A DNA stretch of 64,000 nt from an uncultured Granulosicoccaceae bacterium (lineage in GTDB: Bacteria; Pseudomonadota; Gammaproteobacteria; Granulosicoccales; Granulosicoccaceae): the NCBI GenBank assembly GCA_938035525.1, contig CALHOI010000013.1, forward strand, positions 1 to 64,000. Reading direction: 5' to 3'. The notes below the pieces were generated by a model that worked only from the letters and a program-made list of their open reading frames with translations, did no database searches and was not told the origin of the DNA. Each line of letters begins with the position of its first letter. Within the stretch, counting starts at the first letter, position 1. The position numbers were made by a program, and so were the translations under genes. Of this stretch, positions 40,411 to 49,825 are shown piece after piece.

Positions 40411-41589
40411 TTAACGCCAGTTTAAAGCTCGTACAAATTGTCGAATGTCTTTTATTAGCAGCTCTGGTTCTTCCATTGCAGCAAAATGACCACCACGTGG
40501 CATTTGCGTCCATTGTGTGATGTTGTAGATTCGCTCAGCATAGCTTCGCGGTGGCCAGGCCAAGAGTTCTTTGGGAAAGACTGCACAGCCAGTGGGTACT
40601 TCAACTCTTTTGCCGGTGGTTGACAGTACTCTTCCACCTTCTTCACGACGACCAAAATATATCCATGAAGCAGAGTTGAACGTGCGAGTCACTATGTAGA
40701 TCATGATGTTTGTCAGCAATTGATCTTTGGTATAAACACTCTCTATATTGTCGTCTTTTATATCAGACCAGCCATGCATTTTCTCGAGTATCCACGCAGC
40801 TACACCGACGGGGCTGTCCATCATGGCGTAGCTTAGTGTCTGTGGCTTAGTGGCCTGCTGGGTGCGGTAACCATCTTGCATGATTTGATCTTGTTCAAAT
40901 TGGGTAGCCCAGGCTTTTTCTTCGCTGGTTTGTGGGCCGTCCTTGTGACGCATGGTCAGGATATTAATATGTATAGCTGAGCAAGCAGGGGCGTGCTCAT
41001 AACCCAACCAGCTACAAATGGCGCCTCCCCAATCTCCACCTTGGGCAATGTAATGTTTATAACCCAGTACATCGGTCATTAAGGTGTTGAACATGGCCGC
41101 CATTTTTCTTGGGCCGAACGGACGAGGAGGGCAACCTGAAAAACCAAAGCCTGGTAGTGAAGGAGCAACGACGTCGAATGCGTCTTCGATGTTACCGCCG
41201 TGTTTTTCGGGGTGGGCCAATAGATCGATAAAATCCAGAAACTCAACGATGCTACCTGGCCAACCATGGCTGATGATCAGTGGTTTTGGATTTGGTCCGC
41301 TGCCTTTTTTATGAATAAAATGAACGTCGACACCATCAATTGGCGTTTTGAAATGCGAGAACGAGTTAATTAGTTGTTCTTGTTTTTTCCAGTCAAAATC
41401 GCTCACCCAGTATTGGCAAATCGATTTCATGTAGTCCAGATTAGTGCCGTACTCCCAACCACCATCAACTGGCATTTCGTGCCATGGGTAGTGTGCCACG
41501 CGATTTTTTATAGCGCTGACGGTTGCATCATCGATGTTGACTTCAAAGGGGGTGATTGAGGTCATGGAATTTTTCCAATGCTGTGCCAC
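40411..41589 (-). CDS. Epoxide hydrolase family protein (EHN domain, alpha/beta hydrolase)
   Basis: TPFEVNIDDATVSAIKNRVAHYPWHEMPVDGGWEYGTNLDYMKSICQYW, ISHGWPGSIVEFLDFIDLL, IAQGGDWGGAICSWLG, RGGHFAAMEEPELL. Confidence 0.92.
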   Translation of the reverse strand: MAQHWKNSMTSITPFEVNIDDATVSAIKNRVAHYPWHEMPVDGGWEYGTNLDYMKSICQYWVSDFDWKKQEQLINSFSHFKTPIDGVDVHFIHKKGSGPNPKPLIISHGWPGSIVEFLDFIDLLAHPEKHGGNIEDAFDVVAPSLPGFGFSGCPPRPFGPRKMAAMFNTLMTDVLGYKHYIAQGGDWGGAICSWLGYEHAPACSAIHINILTMRHKDGPQTSEEKAWATQFEQDQIMQDGYRTQQATKPQTLSYAMMDSPVGVAAWILEKMHGWSDIKDDNIESVYTKDQLLTNIMIYIVTRTFNSASWIYFGRREEGGRVLSTTGKRVEVPTGCAVFPKELLAWPPRSYAERIYNITQWTQMPRGGHFAAMEEPELLIKDIRQFVRALNWR

Positions 41590-41634
41590 CTGAACAACGC
41601 GAGTACAGGTGGCACGCTGTATCAGTTGTGCAAA

Positions 41635-42066
41635 TTAGCCACCGGTGTCAGCAACCAGTCCAACTGCTTCAATACCGGCTACGCAGCAGGCTTCATCGTT
41701 GTCTGATATATCGCCGGTGATACCAACAGCGCCTAATAATTCACCGTCTTTAGATCTGATTAACACGCCGCCGGGAACAGGCACCAGTGCGCCATCACAC
41801 AAACTGTTAAGTGCCTGGATAAAGAAAGGTTCGGCTTTGGCCCGCTCAAACAAAGCGCGGGAACCCATGCCAACCGAGTAAGCACCGTAAGCTTTGCCAT
41901 GTGCAACTTTTGGGCGAATCTGGCTGGTGCCATCCTGGCTTTCACTGGCTTTTATGGCACCTCCAGCACCCAACACTACAACGGCCATTGGTTTAAAGCC
42001 TTGTTTTTTTTGTTCTTCAAGTGCGTGTTTTATGATGTCTTTAGATTGAGCTAGCGTAAGTCCCAT
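41635..42066 (-). CDS. GlcG/HbpS family heme-binding-like protein (DUF336)
   Basis: MGLTLAQSKDIIKHALEEQKKQGFKPMAVVVLGAGGAIKASESQDGTSQIRPKVAHGKAYGAYSVGMGSRAL...VPGGVLIRSKDGELLGAVGITGDISDNDEACCVAGIEA. Confidence 0.9.
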   Translation of the reverse strand: MGLTLAQSKDIIKHALEEQKKQGFKPMAVVVLGAGGAIKASESQDGTSQIRPKVAHGKAYGAYSVGMGSRALFERAKAEPFFIQALNSLCDGALVPVPGGVLIRSKDGELLGAVGITGDISDNDEACCVAGIEAVGLVADTGG

Positions 42067-42183
42067 TTTATTGTCCTGATGAGTTAGCGTAACGAGATGA
42101 TATTAGGATGGGCCAAGTATACCCCTATCTGAACTTTACTATAGAATCAGGGATTGGGCGCTTAATCCGGGGTCGCATATTTA

Positions 42184-45100
42184 ATGTCATTTCGAATCTT
42201 CTCCACAAAGAATCGCCCAGTGCACCTGGGACCATACCCCCTGGAACGACTGGCGCGTTCTGCCGATTTGGATTTGTCTGATACACCTTGTCTTAAGCCA
42301 TTAAGCTTTCATCGACCTGAACAACCTCAGTCCATTGTCAATGCCATGGGAGAATTTCAGGCGATGATGGATGCAATACGCGACGGACTGGTCAACAAGA
42401 CTCCATCGACCATTCCCGCTTGTCAGCAAGAACGCGCTAATCATTTAAAAGCGTTTGGGTATTTTTCAGATGCTTCTATGGTTGGCATTACGCGTATCCC
42501 TAAGACTGCGCGACTCGATACGCAATTACGAAATCCCGACATAGACCGCTTGTCTGAAGAACTGAAAACCCGGCAGACCAAAACATTGGCTTCTGGCATT
42601 GACGTTATTATGGCGAACCTCAAAGAGGCAATGGAAGCGCCGCCTGCCAGTGCTAATCATCACACTCATGCCATTGTTTTTTTAGTTGAACACCTGCGCG
42701 ATCCCTCACCATTAGAGCCAGGGAGCGAATGGATACTGAACGCACAAGATCATCGTGCTTGCTTAAGGGCATCAGAGATAGCGGTTGTTTTAGCAAACTA
42801 CATCCGTATATTGGGATTTGATGCGCTCGCTCATACACCAACCAGCACAGATATCGATCTTAACCAGCTTAGTGTGGCAGCTGGGCTGAGCTGGTTAAGC
42901 AATGGAGAATTGCAAGCACCTTGGTTAGGCAGAAAATTTGGCGTTGCAGCAATAACGACAACACTTGAAATGGCAACCGATAAACCGCTTTGTGCCAGGC
43001 AACCCTGGTTTAGCACCAAAGGGCCTGCCTGGTGGATGGGAAACGGCTTTGAAAAAAATGCGTTTAATCGCGATGCTTATGCCAGGCGAAACTATGTTGA
43101 CGGTGCACACCCGTTTGAAACATTGAATCGCCAGGAAGTTCCTACAACTTATATCGATGAAGCCAATGTAGCGCGCGTTCCTAAGCGTGCAGATATGTTT
43201 GCACGTTCTCAGTTTGGCGATATGGGAAAGTCAATTCAACAAGGAGCCACTGGAGGCCATTATGTGCGTAAGTCGGCAACGGCTTCGGCGCAACGAACCA
43301 TGTTAGGCGCGTTTGTACTGTTGCAAGACGGCGATTCGGCTAATGGCGCGAAGCCAACGGATGCACTAATCAATGCGGCCAATATTAAAGCGGCCTCTTA
43401 TTTTCTTGGCGTTGATGCTGTTGGGCTAAGTCGGTGTCCAGAATGGACATGGTACTCACATGACGCGGTAGGGGAGCCTATTGATCCACCGCACAATCAG
43501 GCGGTGAGCATGATCATAGATCAAGGCTATGAAACCATGGAAGGTGCCAGCGGTGATGATTGGATATCTGTTGCGCAATCTATGCGGGCTTATTTGCGTT
43601 TTTCGTTGATCGGCGGTGTTATCGCCAAGCACATACGTAACCTTGGATACAAAGCTAAAGCGCATTCCGTTATGGATGGCGAAGTTCTGCAGCCTCCGCT
43701 ATTGCTGTTGTCTGGCCTGGGAGAGGTCTCGCGCATTGGCGAAGTCATACTTAATCCGTTTTTAGGGCCGCGATTAAAATCGGGCGTGGTGACTACTGAT
43801 ATGCCAATATCACACGACAAACCGATTAACTTTGGCCTGCAGAAATTTTGCGAACAATGTAATAAGTGTGCGCGTGAGTGTCCGTCGGGTGCCATTACAG
43901 CTGGCCCAAAGTTAATGTTTAATGGCTACGAAATATGGAAGTCCGATAGCCAGCGTTGCGCTAACTATCGAATCACCACTGAAGGTGGCGCAATGTGTGG
44001 ACGTTGCATGAAAACCTGCCCCTGGAATCTGGAAGGGCTGTTTGCTGAACGCCCGTTTAGATGGGCTGCCATGCGAATGCCTAGTGCGGCTCCAACGCTG
44101 GCAAAATTAGATGACCTTGTTGGTAATGGTGGTCTTAATGAAGTAAAAAAATGGTGGTGGGACATTGGTCTTAAAGAAGACGGTGCCTATCATCCGGTTG
44201 AAGCTCCCGTTAACCGGCGCGATTTACAAAGAGAGCTAAAACTAAAATACGAAGATCAAACCCTGGCAGTGTATCCCGCGCCCTTAGCCCCGCATCCCTA
44301 TCCCTTTCCTTTTCCTATTGACAGGGAAGCCGGTATTGAAGCGTATCAAGCGATGGTAACCGCCGAACAGTACCAGGCAAAGCTGGCAAATGGTGAGCGA
44401 GATCACCTGCATATTTACACTAATGACGGCACGTCCCCAGTAATCAGAGTTCAAGTTTCTAAAGTGGAGGCCATGTCGGATAGCGTAACCAAATATGAAT
44501 TTAAGTCCCTGGATGGCGCCGAGCTGCCGCCGTGGACGGCTGGGGCGCATTTGGATATTGTGGTTGCACCCGAGTACTTACGACAGTATTCCATGTCCGG
44601 CAACCCAAACGATAAATCGGTTTATCAAATTGGTGTGTTACGTGAAGATCAAGGGCGTGGTGGCTCCAGGTTGATGCACCGGATATTTACCCTTAATAGA
44701 AAAGTCTTTATTTCCAAACCGATCAATCATTTTAAGTTAGACGCCAGTGCGTCAAAAACATTTCTTATGGGCGGTGGAATTGGTGTGACCCCAATGATAG
44801 CGTTCGCGCATAGCCTGTACGCAGAGGGTAAAGACTTTGAATTACATTATTCGGCACCGCAGAAAAACAGTGCCGCTTTCATGAATGACTTAGCGCAATT
44901 CCCCTGGGCATCGCATGTTAGCTATTACTTCTCAGATCAGAGCAATCGCGCCAACTTTGATGCCATTCTGGCAGGTTATAAAGCAGGGTGGCACGTGTAT
45001 TCCTGTGGTCCTGATCGTTACATGAGCGCCGTAACGGAGGCCGCACAGCGACAACAATTTCCAGACAATGCCAGACACCTTGAATACTTTAATGTGCCAG

Positions 45101-45387
45101 AATTACCCGATTACGTTAATCATGATTTCCGGTTAAAGCTTAAGAAATCAGGCAAGGAATTTTTAGTGCCTGCAGATAAGAGCGCCACTGATGTGCTGCT
45201 GGAAAATGGTATTCATGTAGACGTAAAGTGTTCTGATGGGCTTTGCGGTGTGTGCCAGTGTGGGCTGGTAACCGGCGAGGTTGAACATCGTGATTTTGTT
45301 TTATCGAAGCAGCAGCAGCAAAGCACCGTTATTCTTTGTCAGTCCCGTGCGCTTAAGGCAGATGGCCTTATAGAAGTAGACCTTTGA
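42184..45387 (+). CDS. Self-sufficient catabolic reductive dehalogenase: RdhA fused to a flavin reductase and plant-type [2Fe-2S] ferredoxin domain
   Basis: Two cobalamin/RdhA-like regions, 2x[4Fe-4S] motifs CEQCNKCARECPSGAI and CGRCMKTCPWN, ferredoxin-reductase-like GGGIGVTPMIAFAH, C-terminal CSDGLCGVCQCGLVTGEVEHRDFVL...CQS. No Tat signal. Confidence 0.85.
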   Translation: MSFRIFSTKNRPVHLGPYPLERLARSADLDLSDTPCLKPLSFHRPEQPQSIVNAMGEFQAMMDAIRDGLVNKTPSTIPACQQERANHLKAFGYFSDASMVGITRIPKTARLDTQLRNPDIDRLSEELKTRQTKTLASGIDVIMANLKEAMEAPPASANHHTHAIVFLVEHLRDPSPLEPGSEWILNAQDHRACLRASEIAVVLANYIRILGFDALAHTPTSTDIDLNQLSVAAGLSWLSNGELQAPWLGRKFGVAAITTTLEMATDKPLCARQPWFSTKGPAWWMGNGFEKNAFNRDAYARRNYVDGAHPFETLNRQEVPTTYIDEANVARVPKRADMFARSQFGDMGKSIQQGATGGHYVRKSATASAQRTMLGAFVLLQDGDSANGAKPTDALINAANIKAASYFLGVDAVGLSRCPEWTWYSHDAVGEPIDPPHNQAVSMIIDQGYETMEGASGDDWISVAQSMRAYLRFSLIGGVIAKHIRNLGYKAKAHSVMDGEVLQPPLLLLSGLGEVSRIGEVILNPFLGPRLKSGVVTTDMPISHDKPINFGLQKFCEQCNKCARECPSGAITAGPKLMFNGYEIWKSDSQRCANYRITTEGGAMCGRCMKTCPWNLEGLFAERPFRWAAMRMPSAAPTLAKLDDLVGNGGLNEVKKWWWDIGLKEDGAYHPVEAPVNRRDLQRELKLKYEDQTLAVYPAPLAPHPYPFPFPIDREAGIEAYQAMVTAEQYQAKLANGERDHLHIYTNDGTSPVIRVQVSKVEAMSDSVTKYEFKSLDGAELPPWTAGAHLDIVVAPEYLRQYSMSGNPNDKSVYQIGVLREDQGRGGSRLMHRIFTLNRKVFISKPINHFKLDASASKTFLMGGGIGVTPMIAFAHSLYAEGKDFELHYSAPQKNSAAFMNDLAQFPWASHVSYYFSDQSNRANFDAILAGYKAGWHVYSCGPDRYMSAVTEAAQRQQFPDNARHLEYFNVPELPDYVNHDFRLKLKKSGKEFLVPADKSATDVLLENGIHVDVKCSDGLCGVCQCGLVTGEVEHRDFVLSKQQQQSTVILCQSRALKADGLIEVDL

Positions 45388-45394
45388 CGGTATC

Positions 45395-45820
45395 TCAAAC
45401 TACCAATAACATCATTTTCCAGATATAAGCCAGCAGGGCCAGTGTGCCAGCAGCCAGGATACTGCTAATGATACCGGCGACGGGCCCGGCCAGCCAACCG
45501 AGCAGCCCTATAGATAGAGTGAAAACAAACAGTGCCATCGTTGCGCTTGTGGTACCAATAAATCGGGTATTTCTTATAACTTGCTCTGTTGACGCGCTGA
45601 TGTTTTCAAGTGAGGCAACTTCAATGGTTAATCTGACATCAACATACAGTGCAACCAGAAAAAGCAACGTGGCCATCAATAACAGCACCAGGCAAACGGT
45701 GCGAATGGGGCGTGCAGCATCGACTTGCAGAATGTTAGCTGCAACGGTTAGTGAGAAGCCGGCAAGCAGGCCACTGAGAAAAGCAACCTGGCCAGTTTGT
45801 AGTTCTAGTAGTTCTTGCAC
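45395..45820 (-). CDS. Hypothetical integral membrane protein
   Basis: About four hydrophobic segments in 141 aa; no family recognised. Confidence 0.55.
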   Translation of the reverse strand: MQELLELQTGQVAFLSGLLAGFSLTVAANILQVDAARPIRTVCLVLLLMATLLFLVALYVDVRLTIEVASLENISASTEQVIRNTRFIGTTSATMALFVFTLSIGLLGWLAGPVAGIISSILAAGTLALLAYIWKMMLLVV

Positions 45821-45895
45821 TTTCGGAACCTGCTAGGTATAAGACTGGTATGGTCAGTAGTATAAGCCAACAATCTGTAGATAGTGAGAGAAAGT

Positions 45896-46201
45896 ATGAG
45901 CGAACCTGATACTAATCCTGAGTCGGAGCAAAATCGCCGTTTTAGAAAAATGGCTGATCGCTTTATTGACAATGCGAATAGGCAGCTAAATGATACTGAA
46001 CCAACGATGGTTAACTCAGCCTTTATGTACGGAGCCTCGCGTTTCTGTGCGTTTGTGACTGTGCAGAAATCAGGGTCTCTGGAGCGTTTCGACGAAATGC
46101 ACGATGAAGCGGTGGAATACTACGCCGATGAGTTTAAAAAAATGCTACTGGAAAACCTCAAACACTATCGCGACGCGTTTGAAAAAGAGAGCGCAAATTA
46201 A
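45896..46201 (+). CDS. DUF3144 domain protein
   Basis: NRRFRKMADRFIDNANRQLNDTEPTMVNSAFMYGASRFCAFVTVQK. Confidence 0.75.
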   Translation: MSEPDTNPESEQNRRFRKMADRFIDNANRQLNDTEPTMVNSAFMYGASRFCAFVTVQKSGSLERFDEMHDEAVEYYADEFKKMLLENLKHYRDAFEKESAN

Positions 46202-46229
46202 CTATTGCTAACAGCTTGCACAAAGTCCA

Positions 46230-48725
46230 ATGAAAATGAATGAGCTGCCTTCACATGCTTCGGTTGTCGTTGTGGGTGGTGGCATCATGGGCTGTTCAAC
46301 ACTTTATCACTTGGCCCGTATGGGCGTTAGCGATGCCATCCTACTTGAGCGAAACAAGATCACATCGGGTACCACCTGGCACTCTGCGGCTCAGGTGCGC
46401 GCCTTAAGAAATTCCAAAAACCTCACCCGCATGATCCAATACTCGGTTGAGCTATACAGCCAGCTGGAAAAAGAAACCGGACAATCGGTTGGCTGGATTC
46501 AGGAAGGCTCTTTATCGTTAGCAACAAACCCCGATCGCCTTATTCACATAAAAAGACAAGAGGCTTTGGCGCGCGCCTATGGTATTGATGCAAAGTCCAT
46601 CTCCAGCGCTGAGGCTTGTGAGCGTTGGCCGCTGATGAATGGTGACGATGTGCTTGGCGCTGTGTGGTCACCAGACGATGGGCGAGTTTCACCAAGCGAC
46701 GTTTGTGCAGCGCTGGTTAAAGCGGCCAAAAATGCTGGGGTGACATTGTTTGAAAATACAGGCGTTACTGGTGTGACCACTCGCAACGGCCGGGTATACA
46801 GTGTTGAAACAACGCAAGGTTCGGTTCGCTGCGATGCCATTGCCTTGTGTGCGGGGCTTTGGTCCAGGGAAATAGGTGCTATGGCTGGAGCTGAAGTACC
46901 CGCTCTTGCTTGTGAGCATTTCTATTTATTGACCAGACCCATATCAGGTATCACCGGCAATACACCGACTTTGTCAGATCACGATAACAGCCTTTATATC
47001 CGGGATGATTCTGGCGGGTTGTTGGTTGGTTGTTTTGAGCCCATGGGCAAGCCCATTAAACCTGGCGTTCTAGACAGTCATTTTGAATTTGGCCTACTGC
47101 CTGAAGATTGGGACCATTTTCAACCGATGATGGAACGTGCACTGCACCGACTTCCCGTTTTGGAACACGCTGAAGTCAAAATGCTGCTAAACGGCCCAGA
47201 GAGCTTTACCCCGGATGGTACGTTTATGTTGGGTGAGACAGCTGAAACGCAAGGGCTATTTTTAGGCTGTGGAATGAACTCTGTTGGTCTGGCTTCAGGA
47301 GGAGGTGCCGGGATGAACTTGGCTCATTGCATCGTGCATGGCGCTCCTGCATACGACTTAAGCGAGGCCGATGCGAAGCGATTTGCGCCAGTATTCAACT
47401 CAATAGACCACTTGATGGCGCGCGCACCAGAAATTTTGGGCACACACTACGATATTGCCTACCCTGCAAAGCAGCTAAAAACGGCAAGGAATATAAAACG
47501 ATTGCCATTGCATGATCAGCACATGAACGATCGGGCTTTTACAGGTCAGTTTTTCGGCTGGGAGCGACCGCTGTATTTTAATGCCTGCGCTAAACCTGAT
47601 CTTACGTTTGGAAAGCCAACCTGGTTTGACAACGTGAAAGCCGAGGTCATGGCAGCACATCAAAGTGCTGCTGTATTTGATTTATCTTCGTTTGGAAAAA
47701 TTGATGTCACCGGAACCGATGCACAGGCCTTTATGATGCAGGTCTGTGCTGGTTTTGTTGATCGTGCTCCGGGCTCGGTGGTTTACACGGCAGTTTTAAA
47801 CCATAACGGTACCTATGAAAGCGATATAACCGTGTGGCGTTTAGGTCAAAATCATTACCGATTAATTGTTGGTACCACGGCAATAAAGAAAGACATGGCT
47901 TGGTTTAGTCGTGCAGCTCAGGGCTTGGCAGCTGATGGAAAAGGAACGCGCTATAACGTAGTGGTCAGTGATGTTTGCGAAAACAGTGCGGTATTGGCGT
48001 TGATGGGCCCAGAGGCAACCACCATAGCTGCCTCATTGGGGGCCGAGCTAGATGATCTTGGCTACTTTAAGCACACGACTGCTACCTTTGCCGGCATAAA
48101 AGTGACAGCTGCCAGGATGTCTTATGTGGGTGAAGCGGGATGGGAAATTGCCTGTAAATCGAGTGACGTTAATGCGCTGTACCAAGCGTTGAGACATGCC
48201 GGTGCAACACCTGCCGGGCTATTCGCACAAACATCCATGCGTATAGAAAAAGGCTTTCGAGCCATGGGGCACGAACTGGACTCTGATGTATCACCGGTTG
48301 ATGTTGGCTTAAGTGCGTTTACCCGACCGGCTGGCGGTTTCACAGGATATGATGAGATGCAAAAACGCATTAGCACCGGCCCAACACAGCAGGTTGTGTC
48401 GTTGACTTTCGACGATCAATCGCTCGTCCCTCTGGGGCATGAGCCGGTTATTGTTAATGATCGTATTGTAGGCAAAACAACGTCGTGCGCATTCGGTTAT
48501 CGCGTGGGCAAACCGGTGGCGTTGGCACAAGTATCAACCGAGCTTTTATTACCTGACTTATCATCTGAGAAGCTGTCATCTGAAAAGCTATTATCTGAAA
48601 AGTTATCATCAGGCCGGTTATCAGCGGCTAACGTGGAAGTGGATATCGCGGGCGAATTAGCATCCGCAACCGTGAGTATGTCACCACTTTACGACGCAGA
48701 CGGTCTTCGAATGAAGCGCCTGTAA
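46230..48725 (+). CDS. FAD-dependent oxidoreductase-GcvT fusion (dimethylglycine/sarcosine dehydrogenase-like)
   Basis: ASVVVVGGGIMGCSTLYHLARMGVSDAILLERNKITSGTTWHSAAQVR; C-terminal GcvT part ALMGPEATTIAASLG, SYVGEAGWEIAC, KGFRAMGHELDSDVSPVDVGL. Confidence 0.9.
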   Translation: MKMNELPSHASVVVVGGGIMGCSTLYHLARMGVSDAILLERNKITSGTTWHSAAQVRALRNSKNLTRMIQYSVELYSQLEKETGQSVGWIQEGSLSLATNPDRLIHIKRQEALARAYGIDAKSISSAEACERWPLMNGDDVLGAVWSPDDGRVSPSDVCAALVKAAKNAGVTLFENTGVTGVTTRNGRVYSVETTQGSVRCDAIALCAGLWSREIGAMAGAEVPALACEHFYLLTRPISGITGNTPTLSDHDNSLYIRDDSGGLLVGCFEPMGKPIKPGVLDSHFEFGLLPEDWDHFQPMMERALHRLPVLEHAEVKMLLNGPESFTPDGTFMLGETAETQGLFLGCGMNSVGLASGGGAGMNLAHCIVHGAPAYDLSEADAKRFAPVFNSIDHLMARAPEILGTHYDIAYPAKQLKTARNIKRLPLHDQHMNDRAFTGQFFGWERPLYFNACAKPDLTFGKPTWFDNVKAEVMAAHQSAAVFDLSSFGKIDVTGTDAQAFMMQVCAGFVDRAPGSVVYTAVLNHNGTYESDITVWRLGQNHYRLIVGTTAIKKDMAWFSRAAQGLAADGKGTRYNVVVSDVCENSAVLALMGPEATTIAASLGAELDDLGYFKHTTATFAGIKVTAARMSYVGEAGWEIACKSSDVNALYQALRHAGATPAGLFAQTSMRIEKGFRAMGHELDSDVSPVDVGLSAFTRPAGGFTGYDEMQKRISTGPTQQVVSLTFDDQSLVPLGHEPVIVNDRIVGKTTSCAFGYRVGKPVALAQVSTELLLPDLSSEKLSSEKLLSEKLSSGRLSAANVEVDIAGELASATVSMSPLYDADGLRMKRL
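48561..48620 (+). repeat. 15-bp (5-codon) in-frame tandem repeat inside the FAD-GcvT fusion gene
   Basis: tcatctgagaagctg / tcatctgaaaagcta / ttatctgaaaagtta / tcatcaggccggtta = SSEKL-SSEKL-LSEKL-SSGRL. Confidence 0.9.
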
Positions 48726-48778
48726 GCGGCCCAATTAGTTTGGCGCTTTAAAAAGCAACTAAATTAAATGCCACTAAA

Positions 48779-49273
48779 TTAAGCGCTCGTTTCAGTGGCC
48801 AATTTTGTGGCCGTGACAATAACACCGTCAGTGTCGGCATAAACGTAGTCGCCAGGGTTAAAAACTGCATCGCCAAAAGACAGGCTTTGGTTTCGTGTTC
48901 CCTGGGTAACTGGAATGTATTTTCTAGAGCATGTGCCCAGCGCGTACAGCGCTACAGGAATGTCCTTTATCTGTAGAGTGTCCCTGATATACCCGTTCAC
49001 AATGATGCCCACATACCCATTGGCCTGCGCGAACTTCATCAGGTTTTCACCGACAATGGCGTAGTACGCTCTTCTAGCGTCCACGACGACGACTTTGCCA
49101 TCGCCTTGCTCGTCCCGCAGAAGAGTGATGAGGTCTGCATTGTTGCGGTCCAGCTCAATGGTGACGACCTCGCCCTGACACATCGATGCGCCACCAAAGT
49201 TGGCGTACCCAGGGCCCAGCACTGTCACGGAATCGGGATGGTTGTCAGCTAAATCTGCGGTGAAGTCGACCAT
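48779..49273 (-). CDS. RraA-like family protein (RraA / HMG aldolase fold)
   Basis: DSVTVLGPGYANFGGASMCQGEVVTIELDRNNADLITLLRDEQGDGKVVVVDARRAYYAIVGENLMKFAQANGYVGIIVNGYIRDTLQIKDIPVALYALGTCSRKYIPV; start MVDFTADL at 49273. Confidence 0.8.
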   Translation of the reverse strand: MVDFTADLADNHPDSVTVLGPGYANFGGASMCQGEVVTIELDRNNADLITLLRDEQGDGKVVVVDARRAYYAIVGENLMKFAQANGYVGIIVNGYIRDTLQIKDIPVALYALGTCSRKYIPVTQGTRNQSLSFGDAVFNPGDYVYADTDGVIVTATKLATETSA

Positions 49274-49399
49274 TATTTGTTCCTTGCTCCCGTTGTGCGT
49301 CCAAAAGACCTTGCCGTGAGCCATGAAGATACCATTATCTGGGTGTCTGGAAGCATAGGGTTTGATAAAATACCCAGCATATTCGAAGGCTCACCAACC

Positions 49400-49825
49400 A
49401 TGAAAGTCGTCACTGGCGTCATAGGCAACGATATCCACGTCGTTGCCAACAGGCTTATGGACTTATCGCTCAATGCGAGGGGCTATGAGGTATTCAATTT
49501 AGGTGTAAACACCCATCTGGAAGAGTTCTTTGATGCCGCCGTTGAAACCGGTGCAGACATTCTTCTGATTTCGTCGCTCAATGGCGAAGCAGAAGGCTGG
49601 GGCAGGGAAGTTAAAATCCACAAGGCCAAATACAAGAGCCTTGACGGACTGACCATGATGATTGGTGGCAATTTGACGGTGGGTAGCGGGAACGCGGACG
49701 ACATAGTGCCGCGATTTAAAAATTACGGTTTCGACCTTGTGTGTCACCAAATTGATCTCAATACAGGTCTGGATATGCTTGAAGCCCATTTGCAAGAGAA
49801 ATTGCAGGAAGAATCGCAGGCATGA
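49400..49825 (+). CDS. glmS-like: Glutamate (methylaspartate) mutase small B12-binding subunit (GlmS/MutS/MamA-like)
   Basis: MKVVTGVIGNDIHVVANRLMDLSLNARGYEVFNLGVN (DxHxx[A]), ILLISSLNGEAEGWG (SxL), MMIGGNLTVG (GG). Confidence 0.88.
   Translation: MKVVTGVIGNDIHVVANRLMDLSLNARGYEVFNLGVNTHLEEFFDAAVETGADILLISSLNGEAEGWGREVKIHKAKYKSLDGLTMMIGGNLTVGSGNADDIVPRFKNYGFDLVCHQIDLNTGLDMLEAHLQEKLQEESQA

Noticed and set aside
42067-42183. Possible cobalamin riboswitch upstream of the reductive dehalogenase
   Set aside because: Only about 117 bp of divergent intergenic DNA; no B12-box-like sequence recognised by eye.
40351-48620. Possible CRISPR-like repeats (40351 and 48561 clusters)
   Set aside because: Units of 13-15 bp are directly tandem without spacers and no cas genes are present.
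49274-49399. Possible cobalamin riboswitch upstream of the glutamate mutase operon
   Set aside because: Region too short for a cobalamin aptamer and no B12-box seen; only a weak inverted repeat.
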